Source of the DNA: an uncultured Flavobacteriales bacterium
Lineage (GTDB): Bacteria; Bacteroidota; Bacteroidia; CAIKAF01
Direction of reading: 5' to 3'
DNA length: 64,000 nucleotides
Assembly: GCA_903825395.1 (NCBI GenBank)
Contig: CAIKAF010000013.1
Location: 1-64,000, forward strand
Below the pieces are notes generated by a model. The model was not told where the DNA came from, did no database searches, and saw only the letters and a list, made by a program, of their open reading frames with translations. Shown one piece after another: positions 54,915 through 63,878 of this stretch (position 1 is the stretch's first letter; each line of letters begins with the position of its first letter). The translations under genes and the position numbers were made by a program.

Positions 54915-55400
54915 TTATCCGGTTAATCCGGCTTTGTGGTACGATTCATTCTTTAGAATCGTCATGGCTCTATACACTTGCTCTATCATTACCAAGCGGG
55001 CCATTTCGTGCGGCAAGGTGAAGTCCGATAAGGTCCAATGGTTCGGATACCTCAACTTAAATTCGGCCGTAAATCCGTTCGCGCCCCCCAACACCAAGCC
55101 TATTTTTCGGTGGTTGCGCTGCTGAAAAGACTCAATTGCACTAGCCAATTGGGTCGAGCTCTGACGCTTTCCATGCTCATCCAATAAAACGACCACATCC
55201 AAGGTGCTCAGAATTTTATCCAGCCGTTCGCATTCAATCCGTGCTTTTTCTTGGTCCGAATAGTGGCCTTTTACATCTGCGATTTCAATCAATTTTAGTT
55301 TTAAATAATGTTTTAAACGCTCCTCATACAGGCGGCAGCCTTCAATGGCATACTTTTGCTGCAGTTTTCCAACAGCTACAATGCTCAATTCAATCGACAT
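54915..55400 (-). CDS. rlmH: 23S rRNA (pseudouridine1915-N3)-methyltransferase
   Basis: Methylates pseudouridine 1915 in helix 69 of 23S rRNA. 161 residues of the SPOUT fold: SIELSIVAVGKLQQKYAIEGCRLYEERLKHYLKLKLIEI at the start, LDEHGKRQSSTQLASAIE, VLGGANGF (SAM loop), and the C-terminal YRAMTILKNESYHK knot. ATG 55400 matches the family's N-terminus; the ORF-track start at 55427 adds nine residues. Confidence 0.93.
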   Translation of the reverse strand: MSIELSIVAVGKLQQKYAIEGCRLYEERLKHYLKLKLIEIADVKGHYSDQEKARIECERLDKILSTLDVVVLLDEHGKRQSSTQLASAIESFQQRNHRKIGLVLGGANGFTAEFKLRYPNHWTLSDFTLPHEMARLVMIEQVYRAMTILKNESYHKAGLTG

Positions 55401-55439
55401 TGGCTTAATTTTTGTGCAATTTTGCATTTATTTTTTGGT

Positions 55440-55823
55440 ATGCGCCGATTCCTTTTCGTTTTTCTTTGTGCCATTCCCCTGTGGATTACCGGACAATCTC
55501 CTGTACAGTTGGCCAGAACTGCCCTCCTTCAAAAGGATGCGGCAGCCTTTGTGCAACAAGCCCATCCAACCCTGAACGTACGTATTTTATCCAATGAAGG
55601 CGTCTATTCCCAAGCTCAAGCCGCTCAACTCATCCGTTCCTTTTTTAAAGAATACCCCGGATATTCTGTTGCGATAGATCAGGTACACGAGAAAAAAGGA
55701 CAGCCTCATTTTTTTATTGGGGAATGGAAAACCAACCGAAAAAAATTCAGAATCTATGTCCTATTCAAAGAATTGAATGGGATTGAACGCGTTCACTCCT
55801 TTGAAGTGCAAGAAAATGATTGA
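55440..55823 (+). CDS. DUF4783 family protein
   Basis: A 127-residue exported protein with signal peptide (FVFLCAIPLWITGQ). The conserved core GVYSQAQAAQLIRSFFKEYPGYSVAI ... GQPHFFIGEWKTNRKKFRIYVLFK identifies DUF4783, a small NTF2-like fold found in Bacteroidota, and its position between rlmH and nadC is a familiar arrangement. Overlaps nadC by 8 bp. Role unknown. Confidence 0.8.
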   Translation: MRRFLFVFLCAIPLWITGQSPVQLARTALLQKDAAAFVQQAHPTLNVRILSNEGVYSQAQAAQLIRSFFKEYPGYSVAIDQVHEKKGQPHFFIGEWKTNRKKFRIYVLFKELNGIERVHSFEVQEND

Positions 55824-56676
55824 TGCCAATTCTTCCTTTAATTCCTTTTTACATCAAGCATTTAACGAGGATGGTTCTGATTTGGGCGATGTAACCTCAT
55901 TGGGCATTTTCGGGAAGCATCAACAGGCAAAGGCCCTGTGGTTGGCCAAAGAAGATGGAGTGTTTTCTGGGGCTCAGTACATTGCACCGATTTTTCAATT
56001 TGTTGACCCCAATGCGCAATGCAATCTGTTGATTCATGATGGCCAACCTTTTCATTCAGGAGATGTATTGTTGGAAGTTCATGGGCTGGCTCATGCCTTG
56101 CTCTCCAGCGAACGCATTGCCTTGAACCTGGTGCAGCGCATGTGCGGCATTGCCACCAAAACCCATACCCTCTGCCAACGCATAGCTCATACCCATTGCC
56201 GCTTGTTGGATACGCGCAAAACAACTCCGCTGCTGCGCAGTTTTGAAAAAGAAGCGGTAAGGCATGGGGGAGGTCAAAATCACCGCATCGGACTTTTCGA
56301 TATGTGCATGATTAAAGACAACCATCGGGATTTTGCCGGTGGCATTACCCCCGCATTTCAACGCCTAACACAGTACTTGAAATCCCAACATTTGGATTTG
56401 CCGATTGAAATCGAAACCCGCAACCTCGACGACGTAGCTGAAGTTCTTGCTTTACATGCACCCGTTAAACGCATCATGTTTGATAATTTCAGTCCCGAGC
56501 AGGTCCGCCTGGCCGTAAATTTGGTGCAGGGCTCCATCGAAACCGAAGCCAGCGGAGGCATCAATGAGTCCAATTTGGTCAGCTATGCTGAAACAGGAGT
56601 AGATTTCATTTCTATGGGAGCCTTAACCCATTCGGTTCGAAGCATCGATATTAGTATGAAAGCGTTTCTGCCATGA
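55816..56676 (+). CDS. nadC: Quinolinate phosphoribosyltransferase
   Basis: Converts quinolinate and PRPP to nicotinate mononucleotide in de novo NAD synthesis. 286 residues with DLGDVTS at the N-terminal domain, LLEVHGLAHALLSSERIALNLVQRMCGIAT, LLDTRKTTPLLRSFEKEAVRHGGGQNHRIGLFDMCMIKDNH (the catalytic segment) and IEIETRNLDDVAEVL, ETEASGGINESNLVSYAETGVDFISMGALTHS. ATG 55816 overlaps the DUF4783 stop. Coupled to the YihY gene by 4 bp. Confidence 0.95.
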   Translation: MIDANSSFNSFLHQAFNEDGSDLGDVTSLGIFGKHQQAKALWLAKEDGVFSGAQYIAPIFQFVDPNAQCNLLIHDGQPFHSGDVLLEVHGLAHALLSSERIALNLVQRMCGIATKTHTLCQRIAHTHCRLLDTRKTTPLLRSFEKEAVRHGGGQNHRIGLFDMCMIKDNHRDFAGGITPAFQRLTQYLKSQHLDLPIEIETRNLDDVAEVLALHAPVKRIMFDNFSPEQVRLAVNLVQGSIETEASGGINESNLVSYAETGVDFISMGALTHSVRSIDISMKAFLP

Positions 56677-57569
56677 AGGGCCGTTGGATTGGGTTCTTGC
56701 TTGGCAAACCCGAACTTCAAGGTTGGCTGAAGAAAGTACAATCGTTTTCCCCGCCTGGATTCGGCGGAGTTTCCTTGTGGCGCATCGCCAATTACTTTTT
56801 AAACGGTGATCAACGCAACAGCTTGTCGCTGCGCGCTTCATCTGTAGCATTCCAACTGATGCTCGCCTTTTTCCCCTTTTTGATATTTCTGGTGAGCTTG
56901 ATTCCATTTTTTCCGGGAGGGCAACTGGGGTATGAGTGGTTTCGGTTGAGCGAGGAGCTTCTGCCGCCGGCTCTTTTTGAAGTGGTTGGTCCCATCATTG
57001 CCGATGTACTTCTGAAAAAAAGGGAGGGCTTTGTATGGATTACTTTGTTTGTTGGATTATGGCTCTCTTCAGCCGGAATAAAGGGATTGATTCAGGCCTT
57101 CAATGCCTCTGCTTTAATTTTAGAAGAACGAAAACCCGGCCAAGTTCGAATTATTTCGCTGTTGGTAATGCTGCTGGGCAGCTTGGCCTTAGGCTTGGCC
57201 ATCACAATTTTTCAGGCCATAGACTTTTTATCTGGAACGTTCGCCTGGCTTTCAAGTCGCTTGGGCTGGTTGTTTAGCCTCGGCATGACATGGGTGTTTG
57301 TGGCGGCCTTATTTCGCATTGCGCCGGCAAAATCCTTGGGACTTCGCTTTTTCTCAGCTGGAAGTTGGATTGCTTCCCTGTTTTTACTCTTATTCTCTTG
57401 GGCTTTTGGGCTCTATGTTGAGCAATTTTTCCAATACAACAAGGTGTTTGGAGTGGTGGGCGCCGTTCCAATGGCTATGATTTTTTTATACCTGGCTGCT
57501 TTGGCCTTGCTCATTGGATTTGATGTGGATGCCGGAATTGCAAGGGGGAAGGCGGCTTCAAAAGGTTGA
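56673..57569 (+). CDS. YihY/BrkB family membrane protein
   Basis: A 298-residue inner-membrane protein with about six hydrophobic helices (FQLMLAFFPFLIFLVSLIPF, FVWITLFVGLWLSSAGIKG, ISLLVMLLGSLALGLAITIF, LGWLFSLGMTWVFVAALFRI, ASLFLLLFSWAFGLYV, VPMAMIFLYLAALALLIGFD). S-ASSVAFQLMLAFFPF is the family's start. Often proposed as a transporter or envelope factor; role unknown. Ends 15 nt before structured repeat copy 6. Confidence 0.85.
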   Translation: MKGRWIGFLLGKPELQGWLKKVQSFSPPGFGGVSLWRIANYFLNGDQRNSLSLRASSVAFQLMLAFFPFLIFLVSLIPFFPGGQLGYEWFRLSEELLPPALFEVVGPIIADVLLKKREGFVWITLFVGLWLSSAGIKGLIQAFNASALILEERKPGQVRIISLLVMLLGSLALGLAITIFQAIDFLSGTFAWLSSRLGWLFSLGMTWVFVAALFRIAPAKSLGLRFFSAGSWIASLFLLLFSWAFGLYVEQFFQYNKVFGVVGAVPMAMIFLYLAALALLIGFDVDAGIARGKAASKG

Positions 57570-57584
57570 TTTTAGGTTTGATTT

Positions 57585-57733
57585 GGGCGGCAGACGGGCT
57601 TTCAGGGCTAGTCCGCTTCAAAAGCTGATCGGTACAGCGGCTTTGCGGGGGCTTCCAAGGTCGCCTCCGCAGCTCGCGTACCGTTCAGCTTTTGTGCGCG
57701 TACTAGCTCCTTCAATCCCTGCCGCGGGGCGGC
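57585..57733 (+). repeat. Structured intergenic repeat, copy 6 of 7
   Basis: Starts 15 nt after the YihY stop, same orientation, in a convergent gap. Basal helix GCGGCA/TGCCGC, second helix GCTAGTCCGC/GCGTACTAGC (G-C swap at its second pair relative to GGTAG/CTACC), and 17-bp arms CAAAAGCTGATCGGTAC / GTACCGTTCAGCTTTTG with one mismatch. Centre GGCTTCCAAGGTCGCC, slightly diverged. Confidence 0.88.
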
Positions 57734-57796
57734 GATTAAAATTAAATTTCTAGGAAAATTGAAAACGGCTTTAAGCCCGGTTCTGCCCTTGAAATC

Positions 57797-58801
57797 TTAG
57801 GACATTTTTCCAACCAAAACGCACAAATCTGCCAAGCGGTTTGAATAGCCGGCTTCATTGTCATACCAGCCAAATACCTTTACTAGGTTGTCTTTAACAA
57901 AGGTCAGTTCAGCATCAAATATGCAGGAATGTGGATTTCCTACAATGTCTGCCGATACAATCGGATCTTCGGTGTATTCTAAAATTCCTTTTAATTCATT
58001 TTCCGCCGCCTTTTTAAACGCCGCGTTTAAGGTTGCCGCATCCACAGGATTGCGAACAATGAGCGACATGTCAGTTAGACTGCCCGTGGGCGTTGGTACC
58101 CGAACGGAAGTCCCATCCAATTTGCCACTCAAATGGGGGAAAATTTTTCCGATGGCACGCGCAGCACCAGTAGATGTTGGAACCAACGACAAGGCAGCAG
58201 CCCGTGCCCGACGCAAATCGCTATGCGGTGCATCCTGCAAGCGCTGGTCGGCCGTATAGGCATGAATGGTATTCATAAAACCATTTTCAATTCCACATAC
58301 ATCATCTACTATTTTAACCAAAGGACTCACGCAATTCGTGGTGCAAGAAGCATTGGAAATAATCGTGTCGGACGGTGTTAAGCTGCCTTCATTGGCACCC
58401 AAAACCACCATTTTAATGTCTGAGGTTTTAGCTGGAGCAGACAAAAGCACTTTTTTAGCTCCCGCCTGCATGTGTCTAGATGCACTTTCTGAATCTAAAA
58501 ATAATCCTGTGCACTCCAAAACCACATCAATATTCATTTCTTTCCACGGCAGTTCCGCAGGATTTTTAATGGCAGTTATTCGAATTTCATGACCGTTTAC
58601 CACAAGATTTCCTTCTTGGGTGCTTACCGTGCCCGAAAATCTTCCATGAATGGAATCGTATTTCAATAAGTGGGCTAGGGCAGTGGCCCCTGTCAAATCA
58701 TTGATGGCAACGACTTCAACATCTTCTTTGGTTTGTAATGCCCGAAAGGTGATGCGGCCAATTCGACCAAATCCATTGATAGCAACCCGAACTTTTTTCA
58801 T
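57797..58801 (-). CDS. gap: Glyceraldehyde-3-phosphate dehydrogenase
   Basis: Oxidises G3P to 1,3-bisphosphoglycerate with NAD+ in glycolysis. 334 residues: NGFGRIGRITFRAL nucleotide-binding start, catalytic cysteine in SNASCTTNCVSPLVK, catalytic histidine just after in HAYTADQRLQDAPHSDLRRARAAALSLVPTSTGAA, and the C-terminal WYDNEAGYSNRL. Leader of about 20 nt upstream, without the 4-nt geometry. Confidence 0.96.
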   Translation of the reverse strand: MKKVRVAINGFGRIGRITFRALQTKEDVEVVAINDLTGATALAHLLKYDSIHGRFSGTVSTQEGNLVVNGHEIRITAIKNPAELPWKEMNIDVVLECTGLFLDSESASRHMQAGAKKVLLSAPAKTSDIKMVVLGANEGSLTPSDTIISNASCTTNCVSPLVKIVDDVCGIENGFMNTIHAYTADQRLQDAPHSDLRRARAAALSLVPTSTGAARAIGKIFPHLSGKLDGTSVRVPTPTGSLTDMSLIVRNPVDAATLNAAFKKAAENELKGILEYTEDPIVSADIVGNPHSCIFDAELTFVKDNLVKVFGWYDNEAGYSNRLADLCVLVGKMS

Positions 58802-58954
58802 GGTGTATTGAAATTAATTTGGCGCAAACTTAATATTTAACAGCCTAAACTCCCTCTGTTTTTTGGAATATTAACCCCTTTTTTCTGCTTTCAGGCTTAA
58901 CATTTGCTTTTACCCTTTGCAATTGCGAAATTTGCAGAACATACGATATCGAAC

Positions 58955-61213
58955 ATGAAGCACTTTTTAATAAGCACCTTGGGATTGTTGGTCGGAGTTT
59001 TGGCCACTGGAACCATGAACCTGAATGCTCAGCATCAACACCATACATGCGGTAGTCATCTCAGCGATTACGCTAAACAACACCCCGATTTTTGGGATGG
59101 GTATGTGAAATTTATGGAGGATTTTAAAGAATTTAAATCGTTGAATTTAAATCAATTTGAAACCGCTGAAAATGGAAAGCGCATCATTCCTGTAGTTGTT
59201 CATGTTATTCATGAAGGAGGTTCTGAGAATATTTCTAAGGCACAAATTTTGAGCCAGTTGGCTTCCGTAAATTTAGATTTCACGTACACCAATGCCGATA
59301 AAGTGGTTATCCCACCTTATTTCGATAGTATTGCTGCCGATGCCAACATTGAATTTCGTTTGGCCACCAAAGCCCCCAATGGAGCGTGTACCGATGGAAT
59401 CAATCGGGTGTATTCATACAAAACAAACACCGCCCGCGATTATACCGGTTTCAAGGCGCTTAGTTATTGGGACCGCGCCAAATACTTGAATATTTGGGTA
59501 GTTAATACCATCGATAACGATGGTAATCCCTTTGGAAATATTTTAGGATACGCTCAGTTCCCTTATTCGTTTGGAGGTCAAAATCCGGTTACAACAACGG
59601 ACGGTATTGCTATGATTCACAACCGTACCGGTAAAACGGGTACGGCCGCAGGTACAGCCGGTAGAACCATGACGCATGAAGTTGGGCACTGGTTGGGCCT
59701 AATCCACATTTGGGGCGATGACGATTGCGGCAACGACCAAGTGGATGATACTCCATTTTCCCGTCAGCCCAACTTCGGTTGCTACAATTTTCCAAAAGAG
59801 GCTACCTGCCTAGAATTAACATCAAACAGCACCGCCGCTGATACCATCGCGCGTTTCCAAATTGGTGAAATGTTCAACAATTACATGGATTACACCGACG
59901 ATGATTGCATGAACATGTTCTCGAAAGGTCAAAAACAGGTAATGGATTTTGTGTTCAATACCATTTCATTCCGTACCAATTTGATTACTGCTCAAAACGC
60001 CTTGGTTACCGGAACCGATGACGCTTCTCAGGCTAGCCCATGTGCTCCAGCTCCGATTGCTGATTTTTGGTCTAAACAAGGAACCAATAATTTTGAATCG
60101 CTAAAAATGATTTGCGCAGGGTCTTCTCTTAACATGAAGAATGGAACTCACAACGGCAGCACTGCCGGAAATTCCTACACCTGGGATTTGCCCGGAGCTG
60201 TTGGAACCACCTCTTCCGATCCTGAGCCCTTGGTTCAATATGATGTTCCAGGCCGTTATGATGTAAAATTAACCGCCACCAATGCCAGCGGAACTGGTTC
60301 CAAAACCCGGGAAGGGTATGTCATGGTTTCATCTCAACAAGCCATGGACAACAATTACCGTTACTACGATGCCATGGAAGCCGGTCCTGGTTACAGTTTC
60401 TTTGCTGATGACAAATGGGTGATGATCAATGAGGGTGCCAATCAAACGAAAGGCTGGGAAAAGGTGAACTTTGGGGGTTATAAAAGCTACGGCGCTGCGC
60501 GTTGCAATGCCACCGGCACGCTTCGGTATGAGCGGTTCTTTATGGTTTCACCATCCTACGATTTAACTACCGTTGACAATCCCTTGTTGGAAGTGAAGTA
60601 CGCTTACTCTCAAAGTACAAATCAACCTTTTATTGAGCAGAACGACGAGCTTCGGGTCTATGTCTCTACCAACTGCGGAGAATCTTGGCAGCTTAGAGGC
60701 ATGAAAGTGCGCAATCAAGGAACTTCCATTACTTCCTTAGCAGGTACCAATTTAATCACTGCTGGTCTATATGCTCAGAATTTCATTCCCGGATCACCCG
60801 ATGAATGGTCTTACTTCACCGTTGATCTGAACAACTTCACCAGCCGCGATAACGTTCGTATCATGTTCCATTACACCAGCGGTGGGCCTTTCGGAAATCC
60901 ACTGTACATTGATGATTTTACCATTTCTGATGCTACAACTTCCATTGCTGAGCAAGCCCTTGAGCCTGGATTTAAAATGTTCCCCAACCCATCTTCAGGA
61001 CAAGTTCAAATTCAATTTGACGAATCGACAGTGGTAGGAAATGAAATTGAGGTGTATGATTTGGCAGGTCGCCGGATTCATTTGGCCCATGTAACCTCAT
61101 CCTCAGAAGCTGGAGTTACATTAAACCGTTCCATTTTCGGAGAAAGCGGTATGTACTTGGTAAAGGCCATCGTGAATGGTCAAGCCCAAGTGCGTCGCTT
61201 GATGATTCACTAA
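58955..61213 (+). CDS. Pappalysin-like M43 metalloprotease with PKD and T9SS domains
   Basis: A 752-residue secreted zinc protease. Signal peptide (LISTLGLLVGVLATGTMNLNA), a prodomain-like N-terminal region, then the M43 catalytic domain with the zinc motif HEVGHWLGLIHIWG and the Met-turn region NNYMDYTDDDCMNMFS. A PKD domain follows (YTWDLPGAVGTTSSDPEPLVQYDVPGRYDVKLTATNASG), then an Ig/jelly-roll like module, and a type A T9SS tail (FPNPSSGQVQIQF, VYDLAGRRIHLAHV, ending VRRLMIH). Acts outside the cell. Starts at ATG 58955; the ORF-track start is an upstream non-coding extension. Confidence 0.9.
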   Translation: MKHFLISTLGLLVGVLATGTMNLNAQHQHHTCGSHLSDYAKQHPDFWDGYVKFMEDFKEFKSLNLNQFETAENGKRIIPVVVHVIHEGGSENISKAQILSQLASVNLDFTYTNADKVVIPPYFDSIAADANIEFRLATKAPNGACTDGINRVYSYKTNTARDYTGFKALSYWDRAKYLNIWVVNTIDNDGNPFGNILGYAQFPYSFGGQNPVTTTDGIAMIHNRTGKTGTAAGTAGRTMTHEVGHWLGLIHIWGDDDCGNDQVDDTPFSRQPNFGCYNFPKEATCLELTSNSTAADTIARFQIGEMFNNYMDYTDDDCMNMFSKGQKQVMDFVFNTISFRTNLITAQNALVTGTDDASQASPCAPAPIADFWSKQGTNNFESLKMICAGSSLNMKNGTHNGSTAGNSYTWDLPGAVGTTSSDPEPLVQYDVPGRYDVKLTATNASGTGSKTREGYVMVSSQQAMDNNYRYYDAMEAGPGYSFFADDKWVMINEGANQTKGWEKVNFGGYKSYGAARCNATGTLRYERFFMVSPSYDLTTVDNPLLEVKYAYSQSTNQPFIEQNDELRVYVSTNCGESWQLRGMKVRNQGTSITSLAGTNLITAGLYAQNFIPGSPDEWSYFTVDLNNFTSRDNVRIMFHYTSGGPFGNPLYIDDFTISDATTSIAEQALEPGFKMFPNPSSGQVQIQFDESTVVGNEIEVYDLAGRRIHLAHVTSSSEAGVTLNRSIFGESGMYLVKAIVNGQAQVRRLMIH

Positions 61214-61265
61214 TCTAATCTACGGCCCAACGGGCTAACGTAAATTTACCAGAATCAATCCTGTT

Positions 61266-61417
61266 CGCCGCCGGCGGGCGGGATTGATTCCGTGTAGCGC
61301 GCAAAGATGCCGTCGGTAGGCGGCGCGCGGCGAGGAGGCGACTTTAGGAGCCACCGCAGCCCGCAGCCGCCCCGAACGGCAGCTGCGTACTACCGGAGAA
61401 AGCCCGGTCACCCGCCC
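61266..61417 (-). repeat. Structured intergenic repeat, copy 7 of 7
   Basis: Read on the minus strand, beginning about 14 nt after the cinA stop and in the cinA orientation. Basal helix GCGGG/CCCGC as in copy 3; second helix GGTAGTACGC/GCGCGCTAC with an A-C mismatch as in copy 2; arms GCCGT/ACGGC and GCGGC/GCCGC; centre GTGGCTCCTAAAGTCGCC. ORF 61235..61450 is an artefact of it. Confidence 0.86.
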
Positions 61418-61431
61418 AAATCTAAATCCAA

Positions 61432-62721
61432 TTAGTGGGAAAAGGCCCAAAACGTCGGTTCAGGCAATTTCCATTGATTTAACAGTGTTTTTCGGAACAG
61501 ATTCAGCGCTGCAAACGAGCTGCGTTCAATATTCCCAGAACGGTCAGAAGCCATTTTAAATGCACGGGAATAGGTGCCTTCCGGACCTGAAATTCCGACC
61601 CAAATCAAACCCACGGGTTTTTCGGGCGTACCCCCGCCAGGGCCCGCAATTCCTGAAGTACTAATTCCATAAATGGCTCCGGTTAAATTCCGGACTCCTT
61701 TTGCCATGGCTTCAACCACCTGGCTGCTCACGGCACCATACTTATTGATGTCGCCAGGATTAACGCCCAACATTCTGATTTTAACAGAGTTGTCATAAGC
61801 AACGACGCCACCCATAAAAGCCGCTGAGGCTCCAGACACCCCTGTCAACAAGCTGGCTATGTTGCCCCCCGTACAGCTTTCTGCCGTGGCCAGCGTAGCC
61901 CCACTTTCGATTAAATGCTTCAATACCTGTTCCGGCAGTTCCTGATGGTTCAATCCAATGCACTCGGAACCAAGAAGCTGTTGAAGTTTCTCTGCCTCCA
62001 ATTGGAATTCTTCTTGTCCTATCTTGCTGGGTGAGGTCAAGGACAAACGGAGTCGGACTCGACCTGCTTTTGGAAGATAAGCCAGGGAAATATGTTCGGG
62101 CAATTGGTTTTCCCATTCCTGCAAATGAACCATAAGTTGAGATTCCGGAATGCCTTCGGTGTGAAAGGTCATGTGTTGAATGGGGGCCAATTGAAATTTG
62201 GATTTTAAGAAATCCAATCCGTAAGACTCCATTAAATATTCCATTTCGCGAGGAACGCCGGGCAAACTGATTAAAATGCCATTTTTGGTATCGAATAACA
62301 TGCCTGAGGCTGTACCAATTCGGTTTAGCCAGGTGCTGCAAGAACTGGGCAGTTCTGCCTGACCGCGGTTTACCTCATCCAGGCTTCGGCCTCTGGCTTG
62401 CATAAATGCCTGTAAGATCTCAAGCACCTGTTCGTCGGTTCGCCAGCTGTCATTAAAAAATTCCCGCAGTGTATTTTTTGTAATGTCATCTTTTGTTGGA
62501 CCAAGTCCGCCGGTTAAAATTAAGATGTGCCCTTCCTGCATCAGTTCTTTCAATGTGCTTTCAATGCTGGATTTGGAATCGGCGATGCTGCGCTGCTCTA
62601 CTACCTGCAGTCCGATTTCGTTCAATCGGGCAGCCAACCAAGCGGCATTCGTATTAATAACCTGACCAATCAGCAATTCATCTCCAATGGATACGAGGTA
62701 AACAGCAGTGCTTTTTTTCAT
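61432..62721 (-). CDS. cinA: CinA-type nicotinamide-nucleotide amidohydrolase
   Basis: A 429-residue two-domain protein. Residues 1-170 are a MoaB/COG1058 domain (VSIGDELLIGQVINTNAAWLAARLNEIGL, LTGGLGPTKDDITKNTLREF); residues ~265-429 are a PncC NMN deamidase (ATAESCTGGNIASLLTGVSGASAAFMGGVVAYDNSVK, GISTSGIAGPGGGTPEKPVG). The two activities recycle NMN and ADP-ribose derivatives in NAD metabolism. 3' end lies close to structured repeat copy 7; the convergent partner is the metalloprotease gene. Confidence 0.94.
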   Translation of the reverse strand: MKKSTAVYLVSIGDELLIGQVINTNAAWLAARLNEIGLQVVEQRSIADSKSSIESTLKELMQEGHILILTGGLGPTKDDITKNTLREFFNDSWRTDEQVLEILQAFMQARGRSLDEVNRGQAELPSSCSTWLNRIGTASGMLFDTKNGILISLPGVPREMEYLMESYGLDFLKSKFQLAPIQHMTFHTEGIPESQLMVHLQEWENQLPEHISLAYLPKAGRVRLRLSLTSPSKIGQEEFQLEAEKLQQLLGSECIGLNHQELPEQVLKHLIESGATLATAESCTGGNIASLLTGVSGASAAFMGGVVAYDNSVKIRMLGVNPGDINKYGAVSSQVVEAMAKGVRNLTGAIYGISTSGIAGPGGGTPEKPVGLIWVGISGPEGTYSRAFKMASDRSGNIERSSFAALNLFRKTLLNQWKLPEPTFWAFSH

Positions 62722-62874
62722 GGTGTAGTTCTATGTAAATGATTAACAACTTTTAACCGGAAACTCATGATTGAATTCATGCGAAAGGCGAGTCAAAAAT
62801 TCTATTTTTGTTTTGAGTTCGTGAAAATTGGTTCAAATGTACGCTGAAGGTTCAAGAACTTAATCAAAATAGAT

Positions 62875-63858
62875 ATGGATATACAAGCCTTAAATCAGAA
62901 AATTGCTGAAGAATCTGCCTTTGTTTCTGCAGTGCGCCTAGAAATGGATAAGGTCATTATTGGGCAGCGTTACATGACCGATCGGTTGTTGATCGGATTG
63001 CTTAGCAATGGGCATATTTTATTGGAGGGAGTGCCGGGATTGGCCAAAACATTGGCCATTAAAACCTTAGCTCAAGTTGTGGATGTGAGTTTCAGCCGAA
63101 TTCAATTTACTCCGGATTTGCTGCCGGCCGATGTGGTTGGAACGGTGATTTACAATCCCCGCAGTGAATCGTTTTCGGTGAAAAAGGGCCCTGTGTTCTC
63201 TAATTTTGTTTTGGCCGATGAAATCAACCGGGCGCCCGCTAAGGTTCAAAGCGCCTTGCTCGAAGCCATGCAAGAGCGTCAGGTGACGGTAGGAGATCAG
63301 ACCTTTTCTCTGCCCGATCCATTTTTGGTGCTGGCAACACAAAACCCGGTCGAACAGGAAGGAACCTATCCCTTACCCGAAGCTCAATCCGACCGCTTTT
63401 TGCTAAAAGTGGTTTTGGATTACCCTAAGAAGGCCGAAGAACAGGAGATCATCCGCTTAAACATGCTGCAAGAATTTCCTACTGTGAATGTAGCCGTTCA
63501 TAAGGATCAAATCATTCAAGCCCGCACTGTGGTGCGCGGAATGTACATGGACGAAAAAATTGAACGGTATATTGTGGACTTGGTGCATGCTTCTCGAGAC
63601 CCTCAGGGAAATGGAATTCAAGGACTAAAGGAATTGATTTCGTTTGGAGCTTCTCCACGCGCTTCCATAAGTTTGGCTTTGGCATCCAAGGCCTATGCTT
63701 TTTTACAGGGCAGAGGCTATGTCATTCCTGAAGACGTGCGGGCCATTGCAAAAGACGTGTTGAGGCATAGAATTGGATTGACCTACGAGGCAGAAGCCGA
63801 GGAAATGACCTCCGATGATGTGGTGGATGCCCTTTTGAATAAAGTGTTGGTCCCTTAA
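62875..63858 (+). CDS. MoxR-type AAA+ ATPase
   Basis: A 327-residue chaperone-like ATPase: Walker A LLEGVPGLAKTLAIKTLA, the MoxR motif FSRIQFTPDLLPADVVGTVIYNP, Walker B FVLADEINRAPAKVQSALLEAMQERQ, sensor 1 LVLATQNPVEQEGTYPLPEAQSDRF. It is followed 20 nt later by a DUF58 protein gene, the usual beginning of a MoxR-DUF58-VWA operon, where the ATPase helps assemble or activate partner proteins. Confidence 0.95.
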   Translation: MDIQALNQKIAEESAFVSAVRLEMDKVIIGQRYMTDRLLIGLLSNGHILLEGVPGLAKTLAIKTLAQVVDVSFSRIQFTPDLLPADVVGTVIYNPRSESFSVKKGPVFSNFVLADEINRAPAKVQSALLEAMQERQVTVGDQTFSLPDPFLVLATQNPVEQEGTYPLPEAQSDRFLLKVVLDYPKKAEEQEIIRLNMLQEFPTVNVAVHKDQIIQARTVVRGMYMDEKIERYIVDLVHASRDPQGNGIQGLKELISFGASPRASISLALASKAYAFLQGRGYVIPEDVRAIAKDVLRHRIGLTYEAEAEEMTSDDVVDALLNKVLVP

Positions 63859-63878
63859 TTTTCCAGACTAGGAGAATT

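Noticed and set aside
57551-57625. GCTTCAAAAG shared between the end of the YihY gene and arm of repeat copy 6
   Set aside because: Ten bases only, and other copies show no such match with their neighbours; chance is enough.
57701-57733. tRNA-like TTCAATC sequence at the end of the repeat suggesting a tRNA-derived element
   Set aside because: GGTTCAATCCC looks like a T-arm, but the flanking bases do not form the 5-bp T stem, and there is no anticodon arm or CCA-like end.
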